Assembly: GCA_024734495.1 (NCBI GenBank)
Contig: JALMQS010000102.1
Coordinates: 6,292,143 to 6,356,142, forward strand
Direction of reading: 5' to 3'
Length of the DNA stretch: 64,000 bases
From: Forficula auricularia
Lineage: Eukaryota > Arthropoda > Insecta > Dermaptera > Forficulidae
In this document: positions 21,931-34,449 of the stretch, in pieces
How the letters are laid out: every line of letters starts with the position of its first letter
How positions within the stretch are numbered: position 1 is the first letter of the stretch
Made by a program: the position numbers and the translations under genes
The notes under the pieces: model-generated
Seen by the model: only the letters and a program-made list of their open reading frames with translations
Databases searched by the model: none
What the model was told of the DNA's origin: nothing

Positions 21931-23045
21931 AAGTGATGATTGGAAATAAATTAATAAACACAAGGAAAATTATATTCTCAAGATCATTATTCCCTTTCTC
22001 TGGCACAAATTGGAACAGATTAATACAGTCATTTTTGCATTAACTGTATTAATTACTTAATTTATGATTTGACTATCGCTTTATCTATTAACCGTTAAAG
22101 CCTCAATATTTAAAGTCTAAATATCTCGGGAAAACGCTAAAATATTTGATTTAATTTTCTAATTTCACTATGAATTTCCTATACTCCTAGATCGAAACAT
22201 ATGCTTAATTGCATTGTGAGGCGCAAAAGAAAGCCCAATGAACTTCAACCTGTCCTTCACCAAGCATTAAAAAGTACTGTTTTTATTCCACCATCATCCT
22301 TATCTTTTGACCTAAAATGCTTTGGCGCAACCACCCACGATTCCATTCTATTCTATCCCAGCTATAAAACAAAGCTTAGAAAATATTAAACATGATGAGA
22401 ATTTTATAATTCCATTTGCATTCTATTATTTTTTAAAATCTAGTTTAAGTGTTATAAATATTTTACTAGATCTTTTTACTTTGTTTAATCTCTCGTAATT
22501 TATCCGTAATTTAAATGTATCTTTCTTTTTTTTCATTTTTGAAACACTTGTACATAATTTTTAATATTTTAAATTTAAATTATTCTCATTTCTAGCTCCA
22601 AAAAGATTTTATTTAACTGCCAGAGATTTAGGAGATGGGAAGGTGTTAAATTAGCAAAAAAAAATATTATTTAAAAACATTCTCTTTTTTATCTTTTAAA
22701 TCATTTATTCAATTGATATACTAGTATTCACTAAAAGAACGTGTCAATTAACGAAGCATAATTTAAACAGTGAAATAATTATAATAGAACATTAAATCAC
22801 AGATAGGATTAAATATTAAAATTGCTAATTGAAATATTTTTGGTATTGAAATTTTATATTTGAACATTTCTCGTTGGAGATATTTTTATATTTATTTATT
22901 TATTTTATTTCAAATGCTAATGCTTATTATACAGTACTATATAGTACAATATTTATAAAAAATAATACATTATAAAAATATTAATACTAAAAATACATTA
23001 AAATTATGGGTATAAAATAAAAAAATAAAAATTTATAAAAATGAC
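21931..23045. other. AT-rich sequence without clear features
   Basis: No exon was found. A TTTATTTATT stretch near 22890 may be a reversed LINE tail. Confidence 0.4.
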
Positions 23046-23048
23046 AAA

Positions 23049-23134
23049 TATGCAGGGAAGTTAACTATTTGAGCCCCTGAAAAAGTCAACAAAGTTGACG
23101 AAACGTTGGCAATAAAATTTAAATTATCTGCATA
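23049..23134 (+). ncRNA. Decayed hammerhead-ribozyme-like motif with long stem I
   Basis: Stem II GUCAAC (23085-23090) pairs perfectly with GUUGAC (23094-23099), followed by GAAACGU. The core reads CUGAAAA, so the catalytic G of CUGANGA is A, again with an extra A. An outer stem pairs UAUGCAG (23049-23055) with CUGCAUA (23128-23134). It is probably inactive. Confidence 0.5.
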
Positions 23135-23914
23135 AAAAATACAGTCCACACTTCCTTATAACAACTTTAATAATTTAATCAATAGACATAACTAATCAAA
23201 ATAAATACAATACAATGTTCACTCATGTATTAGTGTTAGCTTTTTGAGCAAAATTACAGCTCTGTTAATACTTACGGAGAAATCCAGAGCGCTTTCCAAT
23301 CGTTGTGACATAATAGTTCTCGCTGATTTTGTTTGAATTCACAATAAAATTGGGCGTTTGAGATTTAAATATAGATAATAATGACAGAACTTAGGTAGCT
23401 TAAAATAAATGAACTTCAATTCTCAATATCTACTATTTTTTTCTGAATCGCACTTAACATATTAATTAATTCCCATTTCAGATCTCTCAAATGTTTCAAG
23501 GTCCTATGATTATAAAAAATAGTTTTTTAAAATTGTCTGAGTCTATCTATGTCATTGTGAGTTGAATTCTGACTAACACTATTAAAATTTCAAGCATGTT
23601 TTCGCTCAAGTCATCTTCTATCCAAAAAACCAACTAGATTCTGCTCATGCTTTTATACATGTCTTGTTACAAGTTTTGAAACTTTGATCAATTTAGGTGA
23701 AAACTTACAATAAAGTACAATTCAATTTTCTAGCAAAATTTCTCAAATTTAGAATTTAGGGATTTTGACAAATAACGGTAATTAAAACCATATCTGATTA
23801 TTTTTCTTCTTTGAGTGCTATATACCTACTCAATTATGAGGATTGGCATTTTCAATAAAGAGCATAGAAAATGTGAAAAGGCAATTTTTTTTTAATAATA
23901 TTGATACAATAGTT

Positions 23915-24201
23915 AAGAGGCAACTGTGGGTCAGTGGCCAGTGTGTCGGGCCGCTGTCCTGAAGTATTCTGGTTCGAGACTGAGTCTCGGCAGATATTTG
24001 CAGTCGCCTCCTCTTGGAAAGCAATGACAAACTACCAAGAGTATAATTGTCTAGTCAACCTCTTCAAACTAGCCGTTCGGTACCGGCTTTAAAAAGTAGG
24101 TCCCATATATCTGTGTAAAACACCTAAACACACTCAGCACAGGTATATGTGGAGAAGCGCCAAAACGTCAGGGAGACCTGATATGACACTTAAAGAAGAA
24201 A
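23915..24201 (+). mobile_element. tRNA-derived SINE (family S2), copy 1
   Basis: An A-box-like GGGTCAGTGGCCAG near 23928 and a B-box-like GGTTCGAGACT near 23971 head the element, which ends in an AAG-rich tail. It is flanked by the 12-bp direct repeat GATACAATAGTT at 23903-23914 and 24202-24213. The copy at 56599-56890 matches along nearly its whole length. Confidence 0.85.
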
Positions 24202-27015
24202 GATACAATAGTTGCACCAAAAAACTACAGCTTCTGTAGTCCGCGCTGGACCCTTTTATCATGAAAAGAAGAAGAGAATTCAGGATTCGGGTCGGAGTTG
24301 AATGATATATGTCTTGAAAGACTGATGATTATATAATACAATGTTATATAATACGTATTCAGCCTGTAGCCGGGAAGACAGACGGGGGAAGCGAGTTCCA
24401 GTCTTTAAAAATCATCATAGGAATAATCGTATAGAATTCGGATCATAGATATTTTAAAAATAATTTTTAAAAATTCAAATTTAGCCCCTAAACATCCTTG
24501 TAATTATAATCTCAATGGCTTCTGTTATACCAAGAAAAAAGATCACAAGATTAAATAAAATATAAGGAGGCGACTTTTGCTATTATGAAAATATTAGCGC
24601 CTGTCGCGCTGCAGCCGATTATACACAATCACTAGAGGGCGATTTTAGTCTACGAGCCACCCAGTTAGCATCCTCGCTCTATAGAACAGAAGTCGGTAAA
24701 CTGCGGCCAGATAGCTATATCCTTTGATGCAGCCCGCCAAGTAATCGAGTAATAATCTAAATATTTTTCTTCAGGCCTTGTTTACTAATACCAATGACCT
24801 CTACTGCGATCTCGACCCCCCCCCCCCCCAATTTCGAGCGGCTCACATTAATTTAACATTTTTCAAAAGCCTGGTTCCAAAAATCTTTCATCCCATATGC
24901 CAAAGAAATCATGGAAAACTGGACATCCTATGGGCAAATTGTATGAGAACAAAAGTTCCAGCTCGATCCTATTTCAACTCAAACTCAGAGCTACGTATAA
25001 GAACTTAGGAAGAATTGAAGGTAAATCTAATTAATAGCTATTACGTTTACGGCCCAAACCCACTGAGGAACAATCATTCCGCAGCCTTGATAACGTTATT
25101 ATTTTGATTGCACTTAAAAAAGTAGGCATATCTTATTCTTCAATACCATACATTTTTTACTTTCACATTTATGGTATATTTAAAAAATATTATACATATT
25201 TAAGTATTGTAATCGCCTCCCGGGGTCTTTGCACTTTGAGAGCTTGTATCTCCGAGGTGAAAAAAAATCGAAGGAATCAATGCTCTTAATAGTATGAAAC
25301 CGGATTTAGAACAAAAAAACAGATATTGTTGGTCCCCAGAGGACAAAAAGTGACCAGAAATCCATTGATCCGTACCTACGTATGGATGGATGGATATACG
25401 TGACCCTCTGCGTTTCACAACTGTAAGTTTCAGAGCTAGTCCAACGTAAATTCGACATAAAAAAACAAAAAATGTCCCTGTTTTTTTGTTGCTGATTTTA
25501 ACTTCTCATCGTTTATGGTAGCAAAATTCTGCCATTAAATACATTATTAAACACTCTTGTCCGTGATTGAAAAATAATCACTTAATTGAATATGTATTTT
25601 CTCTCCCTCATGAGTCCATTAGGCCTAAGTTTTGACTTTTCTCATTTTTGATTTTCAATAAGGGGTAAGTAAAGTAGTACCATTTTATTTTATCTAGATA
25701 TCATATACATCTATCTTAGATGAATGATAGAAAAAAAATGTTCTTCATTTTCTTTATTCACTTTTTAAAAATCTTTTTTTTTTCAATTCCAAGCCAACTT
25801 TTAATATGTGTTAGGAGTTATGTATTTGCCAACGAAGTTAAATGAGAAGAGGAGTCATTTAAGACATTACTTGGGCGAACAAACTTTTTAAATAAAACCT
25901 CAAATCAAATGTAAAAACGAGCTTAAAAAAACTGTTATTAGAATCATTTCTTTTTTCTCTTGTTTTTTCCATTCGTTTTTAATAAGAAAGTATCTTCTCC
26001 CACCAAAATATTCAAACTAAATCCTAGTTAATCAATTAAATATGTGAACTCGTTATATCTATTAAATTTACTTATAATATAATTAATCAATTAAATGCTC
26101 TGATAGCCATGAGATATACCTAGGTATAGGTATAAATAAATTCTCATCATATACATTAATTCATATTTTAACATACTCCAATAATTAAAAATCTATTTAC
26201 GTGGTCATATTATATGAAATTCAACAGAATCCATAATTTAATCTTATTGAATTATACAATGGCTGAAAAACATGTTCATGATTTTTTATTCTAAATCAAT
26301 GACAACCTTGGGAGTAGTATAAAATATTTAAAAGATTTTTTTTTATATTTATTTTAAAATAAAAAAATTAAAGAGCTAATGATTTTTCAGGGACGGTAAG
26401 CTTTTTGCGAATTTGCCAATATTTAACATCAACTGGTTTGAGCTAGAAGATTAACACAGATGCGTAATTAAAATATACGAGCTTATAAGCCAAATTTTAG
26501 CTTATTATTATCATTTTGATGAGGTGCCTTTTATTTTTACTAGACGTGAATATTTTATAATAAGAATGGGATTCAAACCCGAGCCATAATGTCTGAAAGT
26601 GCACAAACATATAAGCTACATTTCGTGAAGTATTTTTTCTGTATTTTTGAAAAGTTAGAAATCCCAAAATTAATTTAATTTTTCGTTCTGTAACTGCGGA
26701 CATTTTTACACCAAAATGAACATTTTACGACTTGTCATACTTGAGTTATTGTAGGTATAAGACTTACAAACAGAAAAAATCGTGCTTTAAAACTATTTTT
26801 CTCCATTTTTCAAACTTTTTATTTTTTAAGCACAATAATCAAAAAATTTGCGTAAATTCATAATTCGGGCGTACAGTGTAATATTTTTAAATATTAGGTG
26901 CTTATAAAAAAAAACATAAATAAAATTCGTTTAATATTTTTTGAAAGTTTCCTACTTTGAATTTTACTAAAGTGCAACCAATCAATTCAATTAAATAATG
27001 CCAGTTTAATTATTC
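24202..27015. other. Mostly unannotated AT-rich sequence
   Basis: The parts 24590-24740 and 24815-25010 are richer in GC and appear once in the window. I could not match them to a gene or element. A C run is at 24817-24829. No splice-bounded exon was recognised. Confidence 0.45.
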
Positions 27016-27295
27016 TAACGAGTAACGTTTTGGTTTAAATTATATACGGTAAGTATGAATGGGAATTTATAGAAGAATATTAAGAAAATATTTATAATTG
27101 CCTTTAACATGTCTAGACTTGTCTCTGATATCCTAAAACAGCATCTTAATAGATATTCTCAATATAATTATTATTCTAAGGAGTAACGTTTTGGTTTAAA
27201 TTATATTCTGTGAATGGGTATTTATAGAAGAACATACATACATACATCTACACTTGCCTATGATATCCTAACAGCATCATATTAGATTCTAAGAA
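27015..27295 (+). repeat. Tandem duplication, about 161-bp period
   Basis: GAGTAACGTTTTGGTTTAAA at 27020 recurs at 27181, and the following sequence, including TTTATAGAAGAA and GATATCCTAA, continues in parallel with small deletions. A short CATA run sits in the second unit. Confidence 0.75.
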
Positions 27296-27413
27296 TTATA
27301 TGGTAGCAGGGAAGCAAGAATGCTTCTATCTGCGGCCATTTTATAAAATAAATTAGCACATTCATGAATTACATTCGAATAAAATAATCGCATTTAACGA
27401 ACATTCATTAGAT

Positions 27414-27799
27414 CAGTGATTCTCAAAGTGAGAGTAGCGATCCCGAGGGGGGTCGAAAAAAATTAATGGGATCAATTTTATTTCAAATATTTTTTAAATT
27501 TAAAATATATTTAATAAACTTAATTAAGTTAATCTAGAAACAAAGGTAGTTATTCAGAGAATAATTTGTTCAAAGATGTACTAAAGACAAAAAGTTATTA
27601 TTGATAAAAAAAAATCTGCTATTAATCAAAATTTATAAGTGTTTCTATGACAATAAATCAAAAGAAATTAACTCCTTCTGAATTTAAATTAAGCCCCTTA
27701 ACCCGGGATTTTACTCTAAACATATCTATTCTTCTGTGGGTTCTTTGAAATTTGTACGTATAAAAAGGGGTCCCGGACTAAAAAGTTTGAGAAACACTT
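27414..27799. mobile_element. hAT-type MITE, 386 bp
   Basis: The start CAGTGATTCTCAAAGTG and the end AAGTTTGAGAAACACTT form hAT-like TIRs. Flanks CATTAGAT (27406-27413) and CTTTAGAT (27800-27807) match at 7 of 8 bases. No transposase is encoded. Confidence 0.8.
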
Positions 27800-27865
27800 C
27801 TTTAGATGAATCCATTTCTCAGATTAAATAAAAAATGTAAATGTATTTTCGGAATAATTTTATAG

Positions 27866-28230
27866 ATAATTAATTAGTATTTCATATAGAGATGAATGGA
27901 TATAATTTGATTGAAATATCTTAAAAATAATTACTTTTTAAACTCCTCAAAAAAGGAAAAAGTAGGTAAGGGTCCCCATTTATCAACACTTTATGGATTT
28001 TGATAGAAAAATAAAATCATTTTTTTTTTGAAAATTTTAATATTATTTTAATTAGTATTTCATATAGAGATGAATGGATATAATTTGATTGAAATATCTT
28101 TAAAATAATTACTTTTTTCACCCTTCAAAAAAAGAGAAATGTAGGTAAGGGTCCCCCTTATCAACACTTTAAGGATTTTGATAGAAAAATTAAATTAAAT
28201 TTTTTTGAAAATTTTAATATTATATTAATA
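27866..28230 (+). repeat. Tandem duplication, 178-bp period
   Basis: ATTAGTATTTCATATAGAG at 27873 and 28051, and everything between, repeats once with few changes. The second unit ends about 20 bp before the splice acceptor of the exon at 28252, so the duplication reshaped the intron right next to it. Confidence 0.85.
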
Positions 28231-28251
28231 TATCCTTATTTGTAATTCCAG

Positions 28252-28354
28252 GTTCGTGTGACAACGCACTCGGTATGGAATCGTTCGAGATTCCTGACTC
28301 GGCTATTACGGCCAGCAGCTCGTATGTTCCAAACGTAGGACCGCACAACGGAAG
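28252..28354 (+). CDS. Internal exon encoding start of an F5/8 type C (discoidin) domain
   Basis: This 103-bp exon has a pyrimidine-rich tract and AG acceptor (28250-28251) and a GTAAAA donor (28355-28360). The open frame starts with two bases of a split codon, runs 33 codons (28254-28352) and ends with two bases of another. It reads SCDNALGMESFEIPDSAI and then TASSSYVPNVGPHNG. The C..ALGME..EIPDSAITASSSY pattern is the typical opening of F5/8C domains, which in extracellular proteins bind lipid, collagen or protein ligands. Base composition is far less AT-rich than the surroundings. The rest of the domain (the usual GAWCP block) is not in the window, so the following intron exceeds 35 kb or the next exon was missed. 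Candidates are a discoidin-domain receptor kinase or a furrowed-type lectin/sushi membrane protein; the choice cannot be made here. Confidence 0.85.
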
Positions 28355-28974
28355 GTAAAAACTCCGCTGTCCTATTCTTAATTTATTACAGACCAAAACA
28401 ATTATGAGGAGTCCGTCTCCTAAAGAAAAACTCAATCAATTATGAGGAGATGTTTATCAAATGTTTGTGTTAAAAAGATCTATATTCTTTTCGAATCTTT
28501 TATAATAAGTAGGTAATCTTTAAAATAAATATATTTCGGGCCGAATTTTCTGTGAAATTTTGGCTTGCTATCTGTGAATTGAATTCAGGGTGGCAAAAGA
28601 ATATGTGCAGAGCCTCCAAATAAATCAGTTCATATTTCAAATTTCTTAGATGCTCCTAAGTCAAAATACCTATTTCACTCAGTTTTCTGAGATTTTTTTT
28701 TAATTACCTACGACAAGACATTTGTACAATTTTCAACTGTTTATTGAAAATAGTGGGCGCTATAGTACACTTTTGGAAAAATTGTAAATTTACTCTATGT
28801 TTACAATACAAATAGATAGGAAGTTTACAAGACTGGGCATAGTAAAAAAAAATACTATACGAGTATTGTAAATTTTATTGGTAAAATCATATTAACTCAT
28901 TGCAAAAATACAACAGAAATTTTAACTTTACTTTTTTCTTGTATTAATTAGACACGTACCTACTATATTACTAA

Positions 28975-29693
28975 AAAATAATTTTTAAGAAAACAATAAA
29001 ACCGACTTCAAAAAAATTAAATGCAACAAATAAAATACACTAAAAGGTATAAAATAATTATTGTCTTATTTAGTTACAACTAAACTACGAAATATTAACA
29101 TGAAATTACTTTTTGAAGTCGGTGCCAAACATATACATTTTATGAATCGCACTCGACGAATCTTACTTAGTACGTTTGGAGGGTATGCTCGCTTATAGGT
29201 ATAGTTTGTTTGGTACCGACTTCAAAAAGTAATTTCATGTTAATATTTCGTCGTTTAGTTGTAACTAAATAAGATAAAAATTATTTTATACCTTGTATGT
29301 GTATTTTATTTGTTTCACTTAATTTTTTTGAAGTCGGTTTTATTGTTTTCTTAAAAATTATTTTTATTTTTCTCTTTTTAGTGATGTTATTAATAGTGAT
29401 CAAATCATCAGAACTTGACCAAAATAATATGGCACCATCCCTAAGATACCCCGTTTCCAATAAAAAAAGAATCATCGAAATCGGTTCATAAACAAAGAAG
29501 TTAGGCCTGAACAAACCTAACAAAAAAGGTCTAATACCAATAAAAAAAATGGGACCAATCGGAAGCTAGACTGAACCAAATGCAATTTTTTTTTAAAAAT
29601 CGGTTCACAATTGGCGGAGATATGAGGTAACATAGACACAAAAAAAAAAAAAATCAGTCGAATAGAGAACCTCCTCCTTTTTTGAAGTCCGTT
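28975..29693. repeat. Foldback repeat with ACCGACTTC motifs, copy 1
   Basis: Arms of about 155 bp (28975-29128 and 29208-29366) are near-perfect inverted copies around a loop of about 80 bp. Each arm starts and ends with ACCGACTTCAAAAA in one orientation or the other, and the same motif, inverted, closes the element near 29680-29693. A second copy lies at 36260-37243. The unique part reads TCATCAGAACTTGACC, GAATCATCGAAATCGGTTC and AACCTCCTCCTTTTTT. The family is widespread-looking but I cannot name its class. Confidence 0.8.
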
Positions 29694-31520
29694 AAAAAAT
29701 ATGTTGTAAGATTACAATACTGGTATGTAATATTACTAAAAAGTTTTGAGGCCGGGATTTCCATTTTTAATAGCAAAATTATATAATAAATTTTTAACAG
29801 TCTAAGTAGGCTGGAATTCCTGAACATTAAATGCGTTGCCAAAATTTTTATCATGTTTTCAAATCCCATAAATGTTTTCAATAACTAGATACAACACCAC
29901 TTTCCCTAAAAGTTAATTCTAGTTCGTTTTTTTTCGTAATTCGATTACGTACGTCAAATTCTTTCTCTTCTAACTAAATTAAATTTCAAGAAATAATAAA
30001 ACTTATCTACACTTGCAATATATGTTGACCAAGATTAAAAATCCAGTTAAGAATAATAAAAAAATGTCCATAATTCTGTGTTCAAATGTCACCCGGTTAT
30101 ATTTTTTCTTCTCCTTAACGTCTTGTAATTTTAAGTTCTACGTTCGCAGTCACGTGATCGCCCCATTAGATGTTCATAAATCAAACTTTATTGTATCATT
30201 AGTTTACATCTGGTAAGAGGCGAGGTTCTGGTCACCGCCAGAAGGTCTTGTCCCTTTGCAGTTCCTCAGGGAGCAATAGAGACTCCTCTCCGAGGACTAA
30301 GATAGGTTTGCTTACTTGTTAGTAAGCGGTAAGTCGATTGCACCCCCCACTACCCCTTTGAACTCCCCAAACCCCATCACTTCACTATGTTAGAATCCTT
30401 ACTCTAGTTTCCCGCTTTCCAAGCCAGACTCATCAACTAATTATATTCATTTTATCATTAAAAAGTTTCTGAAGCAACTTTTAAGCGCATATGCTGTTGA
30501 AAAGCAACCAGCTTTAGATTTATTTTTATTATTATTATTATTATTATTATTTTTATCCAAGTAAGTAGTTATTAAAATTTTTTAATAACAAAGGAAAAAT
30601 AACTTCTACTAAATCAATTAGATTGAATTAGTTTCTTTTTTAAGTTAGTTTATATTTATACTTATGGTACCTTGTAGTATTCTAATTGTAATTTTAGCTA
30701 CTTTCACTGAATTTTCATATAAAAACTATAAAAAATTATTGTTATTTTTGTTCATAAAAACATTTTTTTTAAATCATAATATTTATGACTATAATCTTTT
30801 TAAAAAGGGTAAAAACTCTCAAGTCGTACATTTCAATAGAAATAAATCAATGACTCGAGATTGATATAATATCTATAATATTTTTAAAAATAAAACAATC
30901 TCACATTCTTTCTTATAAAAATGTCAATTTTATCAAAGTTAACACAAAGTAAAAAATGTAGTCCCTAACAACGGACGAATTTCCAGAATTTCAGAAGGCG
31001 TTTTGGTTGTAATATTGCAAGTCGACCCTTGTTAGGAGACATGTTTTTTTTATCTAATAATTTGGAAGTACTTTCTTTTGGAGACGGACTGTAAGAATTC
31101 ACTGGAATATTAATGCCAAGACAGCCCAAGAATGACAAATCTACAAATTACGAATAATTTTTTTTATTGGAAGAATATTTTCGTTCTCTTGAAAATCAAC
31201 GTTTCGGAATTGATGTCAATGGCAAATTCTAAGCCCAGAAAAGGACAAACACTTTTAGGGGAAGCAAGAAATAGGTATTTGCAAGAAAATGGGAGAAATC
31301 AAGAAAGTAATCAAATGGGAGTAAATGACTCCAATTTACGCCTCTAACGTCACATCATTGATTCGACTACACAAAATAATTTTTGATATTCAAGCACAAA
31401 TTTAGATTCTCTATCTCAACTAGAATCGCACCGCCTATTCTTCTTAAGGAACTGCCCATCAGCTTCCACTCAGATGAGCATAAGTGGTGCGGGGGTCTTC
31501 GGTCTATTCCTTTCTTATGA
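29694..31520. other. Mostly unannotated sequence
   Basis: GGAGACGGACTG at 31081 and CCGAAACGTTGATTTTC (minus strand, about 31188-31204) look like a broken piece of the hammerhead-bearing family. The GC-richer part 30210-30420 was checked for an exon and none was convincing. A TTA microsatellite lies at about 30527-30550. Confidence 0.45.
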
Positions 31521-31798
31521 CAAGGGCGGATCCAGGGGGCGGAGGGGGCGACCGCCCCCCATAGAGGCCCGTGCCTGGAAAAAAAAATTTGGAAAAAAAC
31601 ATTAATTTTTTTAAAAAATTTTAAATTTTAAATAAAGTCCTATGTGTGTGTGTGCGGCGTCTCTGACCCCCCCCCCCCCCCCGCGCTTGACAATTCGATC
31701 GCGACACGCTCCCGAGTAGATCTTATATACATCGAGCACCTTATAATATACATTCCCCCCCCCCATAAAATTCCTGGATCCGCCCTTGTCTTATGATT
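31521..31798. mobile_element. hAT-type MITE, 278 bp, with long C runs
   Basis: The ends CAAGGGCGGATCCAGG and CCTGGATCCGCCCTTG are exact 16-bp inverted repeats. The perfect 8-bp duplication TCTTATGA flanks it at 31513-31520 and 31799-31806. Inside are poly-C runs near 31668-31682 and 31755-31764 and a GT run. It has no coding potential. The exact TSD and TIRs suggest a recent insertion. Confidence 0.95.
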
Positions 31799-31806
31799 GG
31801 CTGTTT

Positions 31807-33860
31807 TGCTTCTGGTTCGTCTGTTTTCGGTCTTTCTCGTATTATACGAATTAATTCTTTGAAGTTGACCTAAAAGTAAAAGATTTTATAAAGCGGTAAT
31901 AAAATTTTAAAAGCGACAAAAAAGAGGCGATAAAAGTAGGAGGATAACCAAAAGAAAAGAATATTCTAAAACGCCTGTTTTAAGGTTCTCTTTTATTATT
32001 CTAGTCCAATGGGCGGGCTCATAATCTAAGGCGGCGAAATTCATTGGTTCAAATAGACCATGGGCGTCTTTAGTATTGATGCATAAACTAGAGAAACTTG
32101 TGTGCTCTTGGGAACCTTCGTAAGGGTGTGGCTTAATCTTATGGACTACGGTGGCTTCGATTTAGACCACCAGATAGCGTATCGGAATTCGCAGTTTCCC
32201 AATGCTCAGCACCAAACTCATTATTGATAAACTTGAAAATAATTTTCTTTGAAGAAACCTCAAGTCAAATTACTGCCTCTCAATCGTATTTTGTCATTCA
32301 TATAATTGATTTAAACATTAATTAATCTATATATTCTGGAAAATTAACACAAAAAGTCAAAACCGAAGTCAAATTCTTATATTTTTTGAAATCCATCTTA
32401 GGATTCTGCAAATTCCTGCTAGGAATCTATGACGTTATTAAAAGATTAAATTTCAATAAGAAAATCATGAGAATATCTTCTACCTAATCCGTAGTTATGA
32501 ATAATTTTTATTGCTTGTCATATGGGTTGTAATCTCCCCCCCCCTTCCCACTACTCTCCATAATTGAACCACTAGTGGCTAGTGCCGCATTTGGACCAAT
32601 GACTTTTGCTACTTCGATTCAATTTATCAAGAGGTGGAGGGGGGGGGAAGCTTCAAGCCTTATGACATGTAATAAAAATTACCCTTAATATCTCCGATTC
32701 AGTAGTCGTAGAAGGCGATCTTGTGATCATTATGCTCTATTAGAAAAGACTAAAACGTCGTGAGCATTGAAAAAATTAAATTATTTTCTAGTCTCACAAT
32801 GTGTAGAATAAGTCAAAAAATTTCATAAAATATTCATTACTTATATTATAGTCATACATCGATTGCCAAACTGTTCCAATTGTGAATTAATCTTATAATT
32901 TAACAGCTTTAAGCCTAGTTAAATTTGACATAAATCAATTTGAAATTTAACGTTCAATTTATTTTAAGTTTTTTGTTCAATTTCCAAGATGGTTTTTATC
33001 ATCCACTCTCAGGCGAGAGCTTTTCATGATTTCCAAATGTCTTAGGTGAAATTATCTAATAATATAAATAAAGTAGTTTTATACCTTGAAAAAGAATGTT
33101 CTTTATAAAACAATATTTAAAATTAGAATGCATTATTAATAGAAATTCAAATATACATTTTTCGTATACTTAGGCATAAAAAAGGCCTCAAGGCTTGAGG
33201 ATTTTAACAACTTTATTTTATTATTTTGTTTGCCGAAGTTAATTTAACTTTCTTTTCTGTTCTTGTGGCAGAAAATATGAAAATAAGAAACTAAAACGAT
33301 GAAAAGATAATATAGTAGATTACTAATGAAGTCATCTATTTTTAATGGCCTGTGGCCTCTTACTTTATAACAGGAAGTACCTGCTTTTTAACCGAAATTT
33401 TTCATAGATTATCATTTTTTAAAACACAAGTTGAAAGGTTTCTCAATAATCCTAATCTGTCTATTTGTAAGGCCCGAAAAGTTTGTGTCCATGATATTTT
33501 TATTATATTTTTTTTTTATTTGATTTTCCTTTCGTATTTACATGACCTCAAAATTGGGCAAATTCGAACAGTTACACAAAGACGGTAGACTTTGATAGAA
33601 AAAATCAGAATGTATGAGTGGGGTATTAGCGTGATTTTCCAAAGATCTTTTGCGCTAATTCACGCATATGCATGATTTTCGAGCTGTACTTCTTCGCAAA
33701 AGACACTCAAACTATATACCTAATCATATCTGGACACTGTGACTTACCTCTCAAGTACAAATCCTCTAACAAAATGGAACAATTTCTATTCTTTTTACGA
33801 TCAAGTTCTGAAGCTAGAATGTTCAAAATCTAATCGTTTCTAAAAGAAATACATACATCT
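31807..33860. other. Unannotated sequence
   Basis: The stretch 32000-32210 is less AT-rich but shows no splice-bounded open frame. C and G runs lie at about 32538-32547 and 32640-32647. No element boundary was recognised. Confidence 0.45.
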
Positions 33861-33864
33861 ACAT

Positions 33865-34289
33865 CAGTGTTTCTCAACCTGTGCGCCGTGAGAGATTGTC
33901 AAATGTGCCGCGAGGCTTTTTGCCAAATAATTAAAATTCTATGGATTTTGTAACTTTAAAATAGTATTTGTAATTACTTCATTTTTTTTGTATCATACAA
34001 CTTTAACATTTTTTATATTCTGGTGTGCAGCAAATACCACTGCTCGAAGCCCCTAAAACCTTAGTAAATTGGATATTGAATTGTATCTAAGTTTCTGAGA
34101 TTGGCTCGTGATCCCGGCTTCTTTTCCTTCTACTCTATTCTTTTCACGATTGAGGGGCCAGCCCATACAAGCCTTTAGGGGATCCACCTTCTGGTGTATC
34201 TCCTTCTCTCATCAATATCATTAAAAAAAAAAAAAAAAAAAAAAATGATTCCAGTGTGCCGTTAACCAAAAAAATGTTGAGAAACGCTG
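33865..34289. mobile_element. hAT-type element interrupted by a SINE
   Basis: Starts CAGTGTTTCTCAACC and ends TGTTGAGAAACGCTG. Flanks ATCTACAT (33857-33864) and CTCTAGCT (34290-34297) match only 5 of 8. Aligned with the related copy at 34906-35106, the SINE at 34036-34245 sits after GCAAAT, giving a filled site and an empty site. Confidence 0.75.
34036..34245 (+). mobile_element. SINE-like retroposon with LINE-type tail, copy 2
   Basis: Same head and tail as the copies at 635 and 58766, ending in an A run of 24 (34222-34245). It lies inside a hAT element whose neighbour lacks it, so this is an insertion. The A run is long and clean, which suggests it is younger than the minus-strand copy at 635. 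Confidence 0.8.
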
Positions 34290-34449
34290 CTCTAGCTTTA
34301 AAAGTTCCGGTTCAAAAATGCAAAAAGAAAAATTTTTATTGAGATTTTAATACGACATCATAATATAGGCATAAATAAACAATTTATATTTAAGTTGATT
34401 ATTAATTATTACGGCATATCTAGCAACCCAAGCTTTGGAAATTTTTTCA

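Noticed and set aside
24160..24200. AAACGTCAGG...CCTGATATG in the S2 SINEs as a hammerhead
   Set aside because: CUGAUAU lacks the G and A of the core and the order of stems does not fit any hammerhead type.
26555..26640. Minus-strand GGGTTTGAATCCC as a tRNA gene
   Set aside because: There is a B-box-like piece, but no credible A box and no cloverleaf.
30210..30420. GC-richer stretch with CCCTTTGCAG as an exon
   Set aside because: All frames stop soon after the putative acceptor or lack a donor; there is no recognisable protein.
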